64,000 nt of DNA, from positions 18,547,249 to 18,611,248 of the forward strand of contig OX439133.1 in NCBI GenBank assembly GCA_949318235.1. Reading direction: 5' to 3'. Positions 30,838 to 43,569 of this stretch are shown one piece after another; positions within the stretch are counted from its first letter, which is position 1; each line of letters opens with the position of its first letter. The notes under the pieces are model-generated. The model was not told where the DNA came from, did no database searches, and was given only the letters and a program-made list of their open reading frames with translations. This stretch comes from Ecdyonurus torrentis (taxonomy: Eukaryota; Arthropoda; Insecta; Ephemeroptera; Heptageniidae). A program made the translations under genes and the position numbers.

Positions 30838-31232
30838 GGCTTTTGATTATTTTACTAAATAAAATTATAGTTTTATTTAAAAAATTTTGCTATAAATATT
30901 TATATAGCTCTAATTATCGTTTGTTTTTATTTATTTGGTGATATTTTATATACATACTTATATTATTGTACCGAAACGCGTTGTGAAATTTCAATTTTGG
31001 TCCCAACGCATTGAGTACAATTTTGCATGTTCCTAACGCGTCATAAGATTTCAAATTTGATCCCGTCACGTTGAAAATTTTCAACTTGATCTCAACGCGT
31101 TGGGATTAAATTTACCATGCTCCCAACACGAATTTCGCGTTACGAAGCCTCATACGTGGTCCCAACGCGTTCTGACCATATTTTCCGCTTCCGGAGCGAA
31201 TTCGCTTCTGGAAGCTAACATATATAATGTTA
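30838..31232 (+). repeat. Repeat R with ACGCGT array, copy 1
   Basis: Direct repeat of 40267-40683 (about 90% by eye). The core is a degenerate tandem of about 30-bp units, each ending in a form of TCCCAACGCGTTG, at about 30975, 31003, 31034, 31063, 31093, 31131 and 31160. Ends with GCTTCCGGAGCGAATTCGC. Confidence 0.7.
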
Positions 31233-31234
31233 AA

Positions 31235-31600
31235 AATACTTTCCCCTAATATCAATTACGTTATATTTATTTATGTTATTATTCAAACCTCAGGTGGCTT
31301 ATGTATATTAATATTAAATACAGACCACTCATATTACTGTCATGAAAACAATGAGATAAACTTCAATAAATTTAAAATATGTTTATAATACTGCACAGCA
31401 AATAGCTTGAATTAAGCTGAAGCTTTCATATCATATAATACAATATATTAAATATAGCAGCTTTATTTAGTAATTAAAAAACCATTTTAGCTGTTTTTTT
31501 TTATATATTTTTAAATATTTGTGAATTATTGTAAAGCACTTTTTAGGCTGAAGCTATTTTCATAATTGTTTTCATTATTTATTAATTGATTGATTCATGG
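31235..31600. other. AT-rich spacer
   Basis: No assigned repeat or gene. Confidence 0.3.
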
Positions 31601-31601
31601 A

Positions 31602-31801
31602 TTCATTCATGGATTCATTCATTCATTCATTCATTCATTCATTCATTCATTCATTCATTCATTCATTCATTCATTCATTCATTCATTCATTCATTCATTC
31701 ATTCATTCATTCATTCATTCATTCATTCATTCATTCATTCATTCATTCATTCATTCATTCATTCATTCATTCATTCATTCATTCATTCATTCATTCATTC
31801 A
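31602..31801. repeat. TTCA tetranucleotide microsatellite
   Basis: About 50 uninterrupted copies of TTCA with a GGATTCATTCATGGATTC prefix. Three overlapping open frames of Ser/Phe/Ile/His repeats come from it and are not genes. Confidence 0.95.
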
Positions 31802-31804
31802 TCA

Positions 31805-32150
31805 ATCATTTATGCCTTTATTTCAATGACTATTATTTACAAAATCTGTTATTTTTGGTTTACTCACTTTAAAAACTTCATTCAAATGCCTCAAACTCTG
31901 ATATAACATTACACCAATCAATTTGTGTTGAAATTGAATCTCTCACATCTCCCCTTACTAAAGTTTATTAATTAGTATTGTTATTATAATAGAATAATAA
32001 TAATGATGAAGGTTTACCATGATTTGCATCATGCGCAGTGATGAGTGATACCAAAATCAGCAAGAGCAACATGGGGATAATCTTCATATCCATCAACAAA
32101 ATACATTATTTTAGAGAAATTAGCTTAGAATCATAGATAACAAATACATA
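31805..32150. other. Unassigned AT-rich sequence
   Basis: Nothing recognisable. Contains ATGATTTGCATCATGCGCAGTG. Confidence 0.3.
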
Positions 32151-32392
32151 TACAGCTGTAGCCAAAAGTTTGAGAACGATTTGTATAGGCAACCCGCAAC
32201 CACCCTATGTTATCATTGAGTGCGTATGTTTCACTCTAAAAAACGGAAAAGGAAGTGACCGAAAGAGGAAAGCACGTGACGGTAAAAGTGGGAGAAAGGT
32301 TGGTGCTAGCAGCAAGCTAGGCTTGAGCTACCTCCCACTTTTACCATCACGTGGTTTCCTCTTCCGGCACTAATTTTTCCACAATTTTGAGT
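32151..32392 (+). mobile_element. Tc1/mariner-like end (family Q) with E-box hairpin
   Basis: Begins TACAGCTGTAGCCAAAAGTT then TTTGAGAACGATTTG, the same end as family Q at 11416 (inverted). It is followed by a hairpin: arms GAGGAAAGCACGTGACGGT and ACCATCACGTGGTTTCCTC, with AAAAGTGGGAG / CTCCCACTTTT. The opposite Q terminus is absent. Confidence 0.55.
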
Positions 32393-32394
32393 AA

Positions 32395-32650
32395 ACATAA
32401 GCAATCAATGTTTAGTATACAGACGCGCGTCATCATAATCGTTAATTCCATGATAATTAAAGCATTGCAAAACTGTGTACACAACGATTATTGTTTAGAG
32501 TGTAAGGAAAGCGAATAATACTTTTTTTTAAATAATCAATAATAATTTCAATTCAATAATATATTCTTAATTATGATAAAAATAGGATGGTTTTAGAGAT
32601 ACAAATGGTTAATGTGTTGCTATATACACAAATTTCATGTATTTGGATTT
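32395..32650. other. Fragment of the 50.9-kb foldback plus AT-rich text
   Basis: 32425-32500 (ATCGTTAATTCC, AAAGCATTGCAAAACTGTGTAC) matches one arm of the foldback at 50928-51193. The rest is unassigned. Confidence 0.4.
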
Positions 32651-32651
32651 G

Positions 32652-33285
32652 ATTAACCTTAAGATTTTTTTCCTCCTGTTCCTGTATCTCAAAATCTTAA
32701 AAAAAAAAAAAAAAAAAAAAATCATAATTTAAAATCTAGTATGGTGACCACCTAATTTTTTAATATCCATGAAGAACTAGTATGGCCGAGTGGTGAAGGC
32801 AGCTTACTCGTAACTGTGTACTCCTCACCAAGTATAGGTTCAAGCCACTGCTGGGTGCGTACGTGAAGTGTGAGAGCACAACATGTTGCAAGATGCATGT
32901 TTACATGCATTCCATGACGACGCACAGTATTCGGGAGGTGCATAATTGATGTGATTGCACCGACCAGCCTGCCTAGATGGTTCCACGGTTTCTCTAGGCT
33001 GTCATGGCAAATGGCAGGCTGTGTACTTAGGGCGTGGCCGGCCCGTGTGTGCTTTTCCATCAATTGGAAAGTTCTTACCTGTCGATAAGACAATGTCTTG
33101 ACTGGGACTGGGATTGGTGTATAGCACAATAACATAATATGGCAAGCAAAAAAAAAATTTTAAAATTAAATAAATAAATAAATAAATAAAAATAAAAAAC
33201 TATCCTAATGTATCACTGTGCAAATGTTCAAAAAAAAAAATTCTTTATAACTTTTTAGTCAAATCTCGCAGTAGCTGATTTCCTG
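32652..33285 (-). mobile_element. Family B element split by a SINE
   Basis: Left part AAAATCATAATTTAAAATCTAG, TATGGTGACCACC; right part CTAATGTATCACTGTGCAAA, AGTCAAATCTCGCAGTAGC and TTCCTGCC-TTTAA. The two parts are separated by the SINE at 32780-33197. Confidence 0.7.
32780..33197 (+). mobile_element. tRNA-Ser/Leu-type SINE, full copy
   Basis: About 418 bp. A box TGGCCGAGTGG at 32783-32793 within GGCCGAGTGGTGAAGGC, as in Ser and Leu tRNAs; B box GGTTCAAGCC at 32837-32846. The body has ATGTTTACATGCAT and the strongly shared stretch from CTTTTCCATCAATTGGAAAG to TTGACTGGGACTGGGATTGG; the tail is AAAT/AATA-rich. A short flanking repeat AACTA is seen on both sides. The 127-codon minus-strand frame across it is spurious. 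Confidence 0.8.
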
Positions 33286-33504
33286 CCTTTAATTCTTGCT
33301 ATCGTATTCATGTTTTAAATATGTTAGTTTTTATTTTTTGTTCGTAAAAAATATTTATACTTTAAATTTTAACACTGATGCAGAATAATATTTGAGGTAA
33401 AAAAATAGCACGAAGTTAACCACTTCAACTTTAACGTAGAGATGAAATTATTTTAATGCTTAGCCAGCTTTTTTAACTCATCTCTCTTCCCAGACCACAC
33501 AGAA

Positions 33505-33709
<205 letters not shown>

Positions 33710-33714
33710 ACATC

Positions 33715-34310
33715 ATTTTTTAATATACAACAATCAATTGAAACCACTTACTTAAATAATAATAATTAACGGCTTTTATTGGACAAAATCAGGCTACAAA
33801 ACCTCTCAATTTAACCCAATTGTTTAACAGTACAGTCAGTTACAATTTTAAATTGGTATAAACACAAAATTTTATGATATTATTGTGTGTTTTTTACTTA
33901 TAAAATAATATTTTTTAAATAAACCATGGAAATAATTTTTTAATTTTCATAAAATGGTTTAACACTTCAAAAATGTTAATTCACTTTTTTTATAATTTAT
34001 TCTTCATTTCTAATATATTAATCATTTTGATAAATTTTAACTAGTTATAATTTTTTGTATACATATTATATTGTGTTGATAAATTTTAATTGATAATATC
34101 TTTCATTATGAATTTTGTGAATTATAATGTAATTTTTTATAAGATTTTTTTTTATTATTTTTTTTTAAAATAATAAATATACTCACTTGATAATTATCTC
34201 AAAAAATTAAAATTAGTCATTTCATTTGATGTTGGACAATTATATTCTTTTAGATTCAAAGATACCACTTAAATTTTATTGATCATCCTGATCACAGAGT
34301 TACATAATAC
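33715..34310. other. AT-rich stretch without gene
   Basis: Includes an AT-rich module-like run at about 33880-33950. No gene is seen. Confidence 0.4.
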
Positions 34311-34314
34311 ATAT

Positions 34315-34610
34315 ACAGGGTGTATGCATTCAGGTTAAAGTCAACGCCATGTTGGATCACTCAATAACATGGGTGACATAGGAAAATGACTCATTTTGCC
34401 AGTTTAAAAATACTAATCAATATTTTTGAGAGCATTGATGTTGTTAATGGGTTGAACGGTTGAATTATAAAAATAACAATAAAAATTCAACTTATTTCCT
34501 AAAGAAAATTGGCTTAAATGAAGTTTGTCCTATGCTGAGCAATGTTATTCATTACTCCAGTATGGCGTCGAAGCATATTCAGTATGTGGTCATGCGCATA
34601 CACCCTATAT
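34315..34610 (+). mobile_element. Family A element
   Basis: ACAGGGTGTATGCATTCAGG to CATGCGCATACACCCTATAT, with the full set of landmarks. One of the best-preserved copies, though its CRE is mutated (TGTGGTCA). Confidence 0.8.
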
Positions 34611-34904
34611 AAAACTGAGTACAAGACCAGTTTGCATTATACGCTACCTGTATTATAAAGACGTCGTTCTGTATAAAAGATAATTTTCTTTATAAAAAAA
34701 ATCAATGATGAAATAATACGATTTTGTTGAAGAGAGGAGAAGAAAAAATTGTGTTGTGATGAAAGTGCATTAAGTGAAGTTGATATTGTTAACTGCTTTG
34801 GCTTTTAGCAAAGATTCAATTTGCTCTGCCTGGCGTCTTTACCTTTCTTCAATGTAATGAAATATTTCTATCAAAATTGACTTCGCATCAAATATCTACT
34901 TTCA

Positions 34905-35602
<698 letters not shown>

Positions 35603-35651
35603 AATACTATAATATAATATTTTGTCGACTCAGATTTTAATGATACTTATA

Positions 35652-37707
35652 CCCGAGTAAAATTTTAACGATGACACAACGATGAAATAAGAATGACAAA
35701 TAAATGCGACACAAAGATGAAATAACGATGAAACGTGTCCCATTTCATCGTTATTTCATCGTTAGCCCCATGTTATTTATATGGAGTTAAAAAATAGAAA
35801 TATTAGCAAAATGAGCAAAATATTTTCGACGAAATTTCAATGACATAAGTATGAAACAACGATGACATAAGTATGAAACAACGATGACATAAGTATGACA
35901 CAACGATGACATAAATGAGAAATAATGACGACAAAATTATACTACTAGAAATTATCGATGAAATTTCAATGACATATGTATGAAATAAAGATGACAAAAA
36001 TTTTCAGGATAATTTTAATAATGTAAAAATATGAAATATCGACGACAAACTTTCAAAGTACACCGCGCGACCACCTCGGAGACCTGCCTGTTAATAAAAT
36101 CTAGTGCCTATATACCAAATGCTACCTGCCTAACATGAAATTTTATATACGGGGTTGGAGTTTTCTTCTTTCGTGTAGAGTAGCTCGCATTATATTATAT
36201 AAAAAAGCTTTCCAAACTCAGTAACCCAGCATTTTTTAAGTCTCACTTGAAACTTGTTTTGCAGATTTCTTAATTAATTTGTAATCAAGTGAATACTTTT
36301 ATGCAAATCTAAGTCAGAAAACACAATAAATCGTCATTTTTGTAGTAAATTACATATTTTATAAATAATTAAAACTTTTATTACCTGCCCTAAAAAGTAT
36401 CAAAACCTCCGAAACAAACGAAAAAATAGGGTTTAATTCTTGACTTTGAATTTTTTTTTCAAGTCTGAGAGTCACCGGAAAAAGCTACTATATTACATTG
36501 CACTACCACAAAGATTTTGTACAGGATTCTAATCATAATATATATTTATCAAATATATTGCTTGTATTGAATATTAATTAAACGCAACAATGTATTTGCA
36601 ATATTTAATAATATTTTTTATGCATTATTTTATGCATTAAAAAAAGCTATATAAGTGATTATAATAATTGTCAGTTTTGGCACTAAATTATTACTTTCCA
36701 TATATTTATGCAATACTAAATTTTGAATTGTTTGAAACATATTTATAATATATTTTTTTAAATTTTCTTTTAATGCTTGCAATTAATTTGCCTTATCGTA
36801 CGCGTGTTAAGAAATATATAACAATAAAAATTCAATCAATTTAACAATTTTTGTTACGCTTATAGAGTTAATAATAAGCACATTGACTATATTTAAAGCT
36901 GATTTAGATTGGCATAATTTTTAGTAAAATATTAAATTTCATTACATTAATAACTAATATAATATAAAATAATTATTTTATATTTTTACAATATTGAAAA
37001 ATACACACTCCGAAACCGTTTAGCATGCATTTTTGCACATAGGAAAAAAAATCTATATAATTATGTCAGTAGTAATTTTAATCACACACGTTATATTAAT
37101 ATAGATTAATTATTTAATTATATATATAATATGATATTTTTCTATCAATCTACCAGCTAAAACCGAAAATTCGATGACTTAAAGACGACATAACGACGAC
37201 ATGAAATTTTTTGTTTTTACAAAAATGAAATAAGTATGACAGCAAAAAATTATTGATGAAATAACGATGGCAGTTTTATTTTTCAAAAACCTAAATGCGA
37301 CACAACGATGACAACGATTAAAATTCAATATGTATGAAATAACGATGACACGAAGAAATAATAATTTAAATTATTATTTCTTCGTGTCATCGTTATTTCA
37401 TACATATTGAATTTTAATCGTTGTCGTCGTTGTGTCGCATTTAGGTTTTTGAAAAATAAAACTGCCAGCGTTATTTCATCAATAATTTTTTGCTGTCATA
37501 CTTATTTCATTTTTGTAAAAACAAAAAATTTCATGTCGTCGTTATGTCGTCTTTTTGTCATCGAAATTTCATTGTTAGACATTTTAAAAAAATTATTTTT
37601 GTCATACTTTGTCTTCATTAAATCGCAGTTGTGTCATCGTTATGGGACATTTCATTGAAATTTCATTGAAAAATCATAGAATTGTCATACTTAGCGTTCT
37701 ACTCGGG
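35652..37707 (-). mobile_element. 2.06-kb element with phased 11-bp repeats, copy 2
   Basis: Inverted, near-identical copy of 28695-30755 (2056 versus 2061 bp), flanked by TA, ends CCCGAGTA / TACTCGGG. The clearest array, 35827-35936, is ten consecutive 11-mers such as CGATGACATAA and GTATGAAACAA; four more occupy 35956-35999. The internal hairpin is centred at about 37370. No coding capacity beyond repeat-derived frames. Confidence 0.85.
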
Positions 37708-37904
37708 TATGTATTATTATTATGCATGTTTATATAGGTATTGTTTGTTTTTCGTCTTAAACTTATACATTTATAATTACTTTCCTTGAAATGCAAGAAT
37801 ACAGTACACTGTATGTGTTTTGAGCAAGGTGTTGTTAAATCACACGGACGGAATATATTGAGACATGAAAATTAAACTTACTAAACGATCTATCTGATTA
37901 TTAA

Positions 37905-39110
37905 AGAGGAAGTTCAGGGGTTAGACAAGTATTTTTCAAAAGCTTCTAATGTTTATTGTAGGAAAAATTACACCTATTTTATTTTTCTGCGCCACTCTGG
38001 TAATTAAAGAAAAAATCACTCAGGTAGCTTGCTCTCGTAAGTATGACGTACAACATACGAGACGGCATCACTGCACTCCAGGTAAAGAGGGGGGGAGTTT
38101 GTAAATACTACATCGCATAAACGACAGTCAGGGTAGATAAAAATATTACCTTCACTAAACATTTGACAAATATTTTTACAACTTTTTTTAACAAATCCGT
38201 ATTGTACGCGTCAGGTGCAACAGCAGAGAATTGTATTGGCTGCATGGTTCATTTCTGTCCCGGTTAGTAAGAGAAAATGACATTTACAGCCAATGTCAAA
38301 TGTATGCTTTTGCATCTGACTCATCGTCTATACTATGGTACGCCAGGTAGGGGTGTTTTGTTTTACACATGTTATATAATATAAAATAGTTATATCATAT
38401 ATCTTGATATATTTGCTCCACTAACGCATATTAAAATAAGTATTTTATAAGATGTGTGAAAGAAAGATGAGCTGCAATAACAAAAAATTAGATAAATAAA
38501 TGCAGTCGTGAAATGAAGAAAAATACTGCGCACCTGTAAAGTATGCAACTTTATGCAAACCAAAATAATAATAATAAAATAAAATGAAAAAATATGGAAC
38601 TTTAATATTTGCAAGGATTACTCAAAGATTACTATTTTCAGTATTTTTTTTTATTTTTCGTTCGAAAACATGCAATCATATATAATTAATTTATGTACTT
38701 TAAAATGTGATATATAGAGACGTAAATTTTGAGCAAAATGAAGAATAAATAAATAAAAGTTAGAAATACTATAATTATCATGTAGAGTCTCAACACATAA
38801 CATTTGTTTTTTAATTGATTTGACTTTTTGCTAAATTTAATATTTGTTTACGTGGACAGCAATCTCGTAATCAAGTGTGAAAAAAAATGCTTTTCACGAT
38901 GATATAAACTTAAATTTTGTGCATTATTGGAACTTTTGTTAAAACAAAAACTATAGTTTTTTTGTTTTTTTTTTCAACGTTTCGAATATTATTGCAGCAA
39001 CACTTATTCACGTAATTTTAGATATTCGATCGAGATGGCATTTAAACCTATTCAAATTTATTTATTATTTTTATTTTTATCGCTCGCGTTTTCGCAAGAA
39101 TTTCGTTTTA

Positions 39111-39142
<32 letters not shown>

Positions 39143-39783
39143 ATTATTATTATTATGTTTTGTTTTTTTACATATTTTTGGCTGATTTTTTTTCTTTTTC
39201 GGACTTCGCTATTACGAAATTTCGTTATTACGGGGTTTGTCTATGCTTTTACATGTTCGGTGGGACTGGCGAAATTAATTCGCTATAATGAAATTTCGCT
39301 GTATTCAAGTTTGCTACATCGAGGCTTTACTGTATGAGTTAATTCTATATATTTATTATTATTTTATTTATTTATTATTATTTTACCATATATTATATGG
39401 TTATTGAATTTATATAAGTATATTTTAATAAAATATAACATCATATAATACGTATGAATATGATAATATTATTAGTGAAATAATAATAACTGTATATAGA
39501 GATTTATTTTTATTTGTCACAATTTGTGCTTTTGCTTTTTATTTTACCTGGGAGTTTTTCCTAAGTCCATTCAGCCACATTTTTTTTCTCTCTCCCTTTC
39601 TCCCTATAGTATAATATCTACCTCGCGGTGTTGCCGAATATTTTTATCGCATTGGGCGTTCAAATGTTTAATTACGAATTAAAATTAGAAGATGTAAAAA
39701 ATTTATGCAATTTTGGTTTAAAGCTACTGTTTGTGATACTTCTCAAAGCATATCAATAGTTTTTAAACCCCTGAACTTCCTCT
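37905..39783 (+). mobile_element. 1.88-kb TTAA element
   Basis: TTAA at 37901-37904 and 39784-39787. Inverted ends AGAGGAAGTTCAGGGGTT and AACCCCTGAACTTCCTCT (18 bp, perfect). The interior is unassigned apart from the Tigger-like fragment, and no transposase frame is seen. A terminal fragment of the family is at 8981. Confidence 0.75.
39195..39336 (-). mobile_element. Tigger/pogo-like terminal sequence
   Basis: On the minus strand it starts next to TA and reads CAGTAAAGCCTCGATGTAGC, then AACTTGAAT, GCGAAATTTC, AATAACGAAATTTCG. CAGTAAAACCTCG ends followed by spaced CGAAATTTCG are typical of pogo/Tigger elements. Only one end is visible. The 100-codon plus-strand frame here reads this end and an adjacent T-rich tract and is not a gene. 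Confidence 0.5.
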
Positions 39784-39789
39784 TTAATT

Positions 39790-40265
39790 ATATATATGAC
39801 CGAAACTTTTTTATTTTTAAGTGAATACTTACGATTAAATATGTAAGAGACACTGTAAAACCGTTATCCACTCACTTAATTATTTGCGCACCAACAATAC
39901 ACGTCAATTATTTAAATTCAAATATTTTCTTAACATATTCTATTTCCAACGACTATGGTGAAATTATAAAACATGTTTTCCGCACAGAGCGACGAACATA
40001 CAACTGAACGTGTATGAGAAAAAAAAATATCGGTGTATTGTTATCACTGGATAAAATAAGGTAGACTTGAACTTTGAACCAATGTATGAGGAAAGTAGTC
40101 ATAGGTCGTAATGGATTAATTTTGTTGGTATATGAAATAAATACTTTTATTTTTCATTATATTTAAAATCAGTTTTAAAAAAGGCGTGTTCTCTCTCTCT
40201 CTGTCCTTTTCTTCGAGAGAAGATACCTTAGCAAATATTTGAGTTAAGAAAAATTGTTAATATTC
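39790..40265. other. Unassigned AT-rich sequence
   Basis: No assigned repeat. A short CT run lies at about 40191-40204. No gene is visible. Confidence 0.3.
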
Positions 40266-40266
40266 A

Positions 40267-40683
40267 ACTTTTGATTATTTTATTGAATAAAATGATAGCT
40301 TTTTTTTTAATTTTGCTATAAAAATAAAGAAATTTTATATTGCTCTAATTATCATTTGTTTTTTATTATTATTATTATTTATTTTGTGATGTTTTAGTCA
40401 AATAATTATATTATTTTACCGAAACGCGTTGTGAAATTTCAATTTTGGTCCCAACGCATTGAGAACCATTATGCATGTTCCTAACGCGTCATGGGATTTC
40501 AAATTTGATCCCGTCACGTTGAAAATTTTCAACTTGACCTCAACGCGTTGGGATTAAATTTACCATGCTCCCAACACGAATTTCGCGTTACGAAGCCTCA
40601 TACGCGGTCCCAACGCGTTCTGACCATATTTTCCGCTTCCGGAGCGAATTCGCTTCTGGAAGCTAACATATATAATGTTATTT
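40267..40683 (+). repeat. Repeat R with ACGCGT array, copy 2
   Basis: Collinear with 30838-31232, including every ACGCGT-type unit and the right-hand GCTTCCGGAGCGAATTCGC and AGCTAACATATATAATGTTA. No target duplication is obvious, so the mobility mechanism is unknown. Confidence 0.7.
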
Positions 40684-40892
40684 ACACTGAACACTGAAAT
40701 TAGCAAATTTAATTAGCATTAAATTGTCATTATTATTATTGACAACTATAGCCTATAGCATAAGTATACCTCATACTACATATGATATAATATTTAAACT
40801 TGGTGTCATTTTTTATCAAACTGTGTTTTTTTAAAGGGGTAGGTTACTAAAATAATTATTGCATTGCAAAAAAATAATAAAATAAAATAAGT

Positions 40893-41206
40893 AAAAGGCG
40901 TAGAACACCTTGAACAAAAGAGCTTGTCTAATATCCTAACATACCTAAATATCAAAGGTGAATTTGCCGGAATCATTGATTTCTAATTTATTTTCCTTTC
41001 ACAAAATGAGAGCTACGGCTTTGTGACGTCACAGCTTGTCTGTTTCTGTGCGCGTGGAATAGTGACCTGTGACGTCATAAACCCGCATCTGTGATTTTGT
41101 AAATGGAAAATAAATTAGAAATCAATGACTCCGGTCAAATTAACGTTGATATTTAGGTATGTTAGGATATTAGGCAAGTTTTTTAAACGAATTGTTCTAC
41201 GCCTTT
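40893..41206 (+). mobile_element. Family E foldback element, reference copy
   Basis: Ends AAAGGCGTAGAACACC and GTTCTACGCCTTTAA are inverted. Arms of about 140 bp: TATCCTAACATACCTAAATA pairs with TATTTAGGTATGTTAGGATA. Perfect TGACGTCA at 41033 and 41070 flank the loop. Non-coding. Confidence 0.8.
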
Positions 41207-41362
41207 AAAAAAACACACTCTATAATGATATAGATACGGTATAAATTCCATAATTTATTCTTTTTGTAATAAGCCTAATAAAATCATAATCATTGATATA
41301 AATAATTCAGAAGTACTTAAAAATTTTGTTATAAATATTTTGAACCTAAGACACATACATAG

Positions 41363-41379
41363 TAGCGCCCTCTAGTACT
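41363..41379 (-). promoter_or_regulatory. CTCF-like motif upstream of candidate promoter
   Basis: The minus strand reads AGTACTAGAGGGCGCTA, close to the CTCF core (CCASYAGRKGGCRC). It lies about 45-60 bases upstream of the initiator-like TCAGTT. One motif match is weak evidence alone. Confidence 0.35.
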
Positions 41380-41424
41380 ATTAGTTTGATAAAAGCGCCT
41401 GCGTTACTGCTTATAGAGACAGTC

Positions 41425-41533
41425 AGTTAGAGAACGTGGTCCAGGCAGCATCCCTCAACTCTTCTCTCGTGTTTTTTAGATCGATTTTCTCGGCATGTGC
41501 TCTTCTTAGCAAACTTCGATATAACAATTTTCA
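41425..41533 (+). other. Candidate non-coding first exon
   Basis: An initiator-like TCAGTT at 41423-41428 in a locally GC-richer, non-repetitive stretch is followed by about 109 bases ending at TTTTCA-GTAAGTAC, a consensus splice donor. It lies between family E and the 147-bp tandem array and does not match any repeat here. No ATG frame of length follows, so it would be a 5' UTR exon. The host gene is unknown. Confidence 0.35.
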
Positions 41534-41729
41534 GTAAGTACTTTTTTTATTAATTAAATTTACACTAATTTTATTTTATAACGTTAATACATTTATATAT
41601 CTTATGTTTAGTCGTTTATATATTTAAATATTTAATAAGTAATCATTTAATGTCATTCGTTATTTCTCATAAAAATTTGAATTTAAATATCTATTATATA
41701 CGTATGTATATAAAATGGCAGTGAACTTT

Positions 41730-42920
41730 TTTTTTTTTTTTTTTTTTTTCTGTAATAGTCATTTGTTTTAAAGTGTATATTTTTTGGTCTATATCAATAT
41801 TGAAATATGCGTTTGAAAATTTTTAAAACTATTTTTTATTTTCAATTACGTAATAAAAAAAAGATAAAAAGTAATAATGATTTTTTTAATAGTCAGTTGG
41901 TTTTGATATATTTTTAAAAGTGGCTAATTTTTCTATTTATACAATATTGATATATGTTTGAAAAACTTAAAAATTTCTTTTATTTTAGCTAAAATAATAG
42001 TTAAGTGATAAAAAAAAAAGAAAAGTAATAATGATCATTTTTTTCTAATAGTCATTTGAATTTGATATTATATTTTTAAAATTTGCTAATTTTTTCTATT
42101 TATTCAATATTGATATATGTTTGAAAAACATAAAAATGTCTTTTATTTTAGCTAAAATAATAGTAAAAAGTGATAAAAAATAATAATGATGACTTTTTTC
42201 TGTAAGAGTCATTTAATTTTTTTTTTTGAAAGTGAATTCTATATCTATATGAATATTGAAATATGTGTTTGAAACACTATAAAAGTAACTTTTATTTTAC
42301 CTAACGAAATAATGAATAATATGGAAAAAAAATAATGATCGTTTTTTCTGTTATATATCAATTGATATTAGTTTTTTTAAAGTGGGTACATTTTTCTATT
42401 TATATATTGAAATATGTGTTTGAATTACTATATAACACGATCTCCTTTTTAACGAAATAATTGATCCAAAATAATAATAATCGTTTTATCTGTTATATAG
42501 ACAGTTAATACTTTTTTAAAGTGGGTAATTTTCCTGTATATATCAATATTGAAATATGTATTTAAGGAACTGTAAAACGAGCTCTTTGTTAGCGTAATAA
42601 TGAAAAAAATTGTCAGAAATAATGATCATTTTTCTATAATAGTCAATTATATAATTTTTTTAAGTGGGTACATTTTTAGAATAATATTGAAATATGTTTT
42701 CGAGAAACAACAAAACAATATCTTATTTTAACGTTATAATGAAAAGTGATCAACAATAATAACGATCATTTAATATTTTCAATATCATATTTTTAGAAGG
42801 CGTACGAAACATTAATTTTATACTATTTTTATATAAGTCTTATATTTATGGTATATTATAATAATAAATTTTATGTTTAAAATTATTTAAGGTATTAATA
42901 AAAAATTGATCAAAAAATTA

Positions 42921-42950
<30 letters not shown>
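41730..42950 (+). repeat. Degenerate tandem array, unit about 147 bp
   Basis: Eight or nine units, recognised by three ordered landmarks: AATAATGATCATTTTTTCT, a TTTTTAAAGTGGGTA-like string and CAATATTGAAATATGTGTTTG. AATAATGAT landmarks are near 41873, 42030, 42181, 42331, 42474, 42620 and 42756 (spacing 136-157). Units are diverged and separated by indels. Begins about 200 bases after the candidate splice donor. Confidence 0.75.
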
Positions 42951-42958
<8 letters not shown>

Positions 42959-43204
42959 TGCTATAATTTCGTCGTTCAAAACATAAATATTATATAAGTC
43001 TATATTCCTATATTTTATATTAAATTACAGATTTCTAAGTTATTTCAGTTATTAATATTTTTACTAAACCATTTATACTATAAATTATCTTTATTCTGAA
43101 TATTTTACGCAAGAAATTTTTAAAAATAGGTAATTAATTACAAAAATTTAAGGTTTTTATAGCTAAAAATAGGTATTTTTATAGGAAATATTCTATAAAA
43201 AATC

Positions 43205-43376
43205 TAAAATGCACGGAAAGAATGAATTACATAATTTATGCTGCCTTTATGCCATTAGCATAAATGATTTTAAATTAGAACAACATAATATGTATCCTAT
43301 GCAACATAGTTTTTATAAAGTATAGTATAGATTGAACAAATTGTGTTAAAAATGAGCTAGCATAATTATTACTTTA
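43205..43376 (-). mobile_element. Family I element
   Basis: GCACGGAAAGAATGAATTAC to GAGCTAGCATAATTATTAC, the reverse of 27192-27414, followed by a long T-run. Confidence 0.65.
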
Positions 43377-43548
43377 TTTTTTTTTGTTTTTTTTTTTTTT
43401 TTGTTTTTGTACTTGTGTATTTGATAGAGTAGGAGTGAGCTCTAAGGAGCTCGTTAGGAGCAATGGTTGAAAAGGCTACATCCACTGTTAGGGTTGCCAA
43501 CTATTGAGAATGTGAAAAAAGGACATGGGCCACAACAAACTGGGGGGC

Positions 43549-43569
43549 CTGGGGGGCGAAGCCCCCCAG
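43549..43569. other. GC-rich perfect hairpin in hAT left end
   Basis: CTGGGGGGC-GAA-GCCCCCCAG, a 9-bp perfect stem with a GAA loop, followed by CCGCCGCAGGCG. Exceptional GC content for this window. It may be a subterminal transposase-binding or transcription-stopping structure. Confidence 0.7.

Noticed and set aside
31586..31906. Open frames of up to 106 codons (Ser-Phe-Ile-His repeats)
   Set aside because: They translate a TTCA microsatellite in three frames.
32752..33135. 127-codon minus-strand frame, the longest non-microsatellite frame
   Set aside because: Lies across the antisense strand of the SINE; the other SINE copies break the frame.
39035..39337. 100-codon frame with a hydrophobic N-terminus, like a small membrane protein
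   Set aside because: The first part is T-rich low complexity and the last part is a Tigger/pogo-like terminal repeat.
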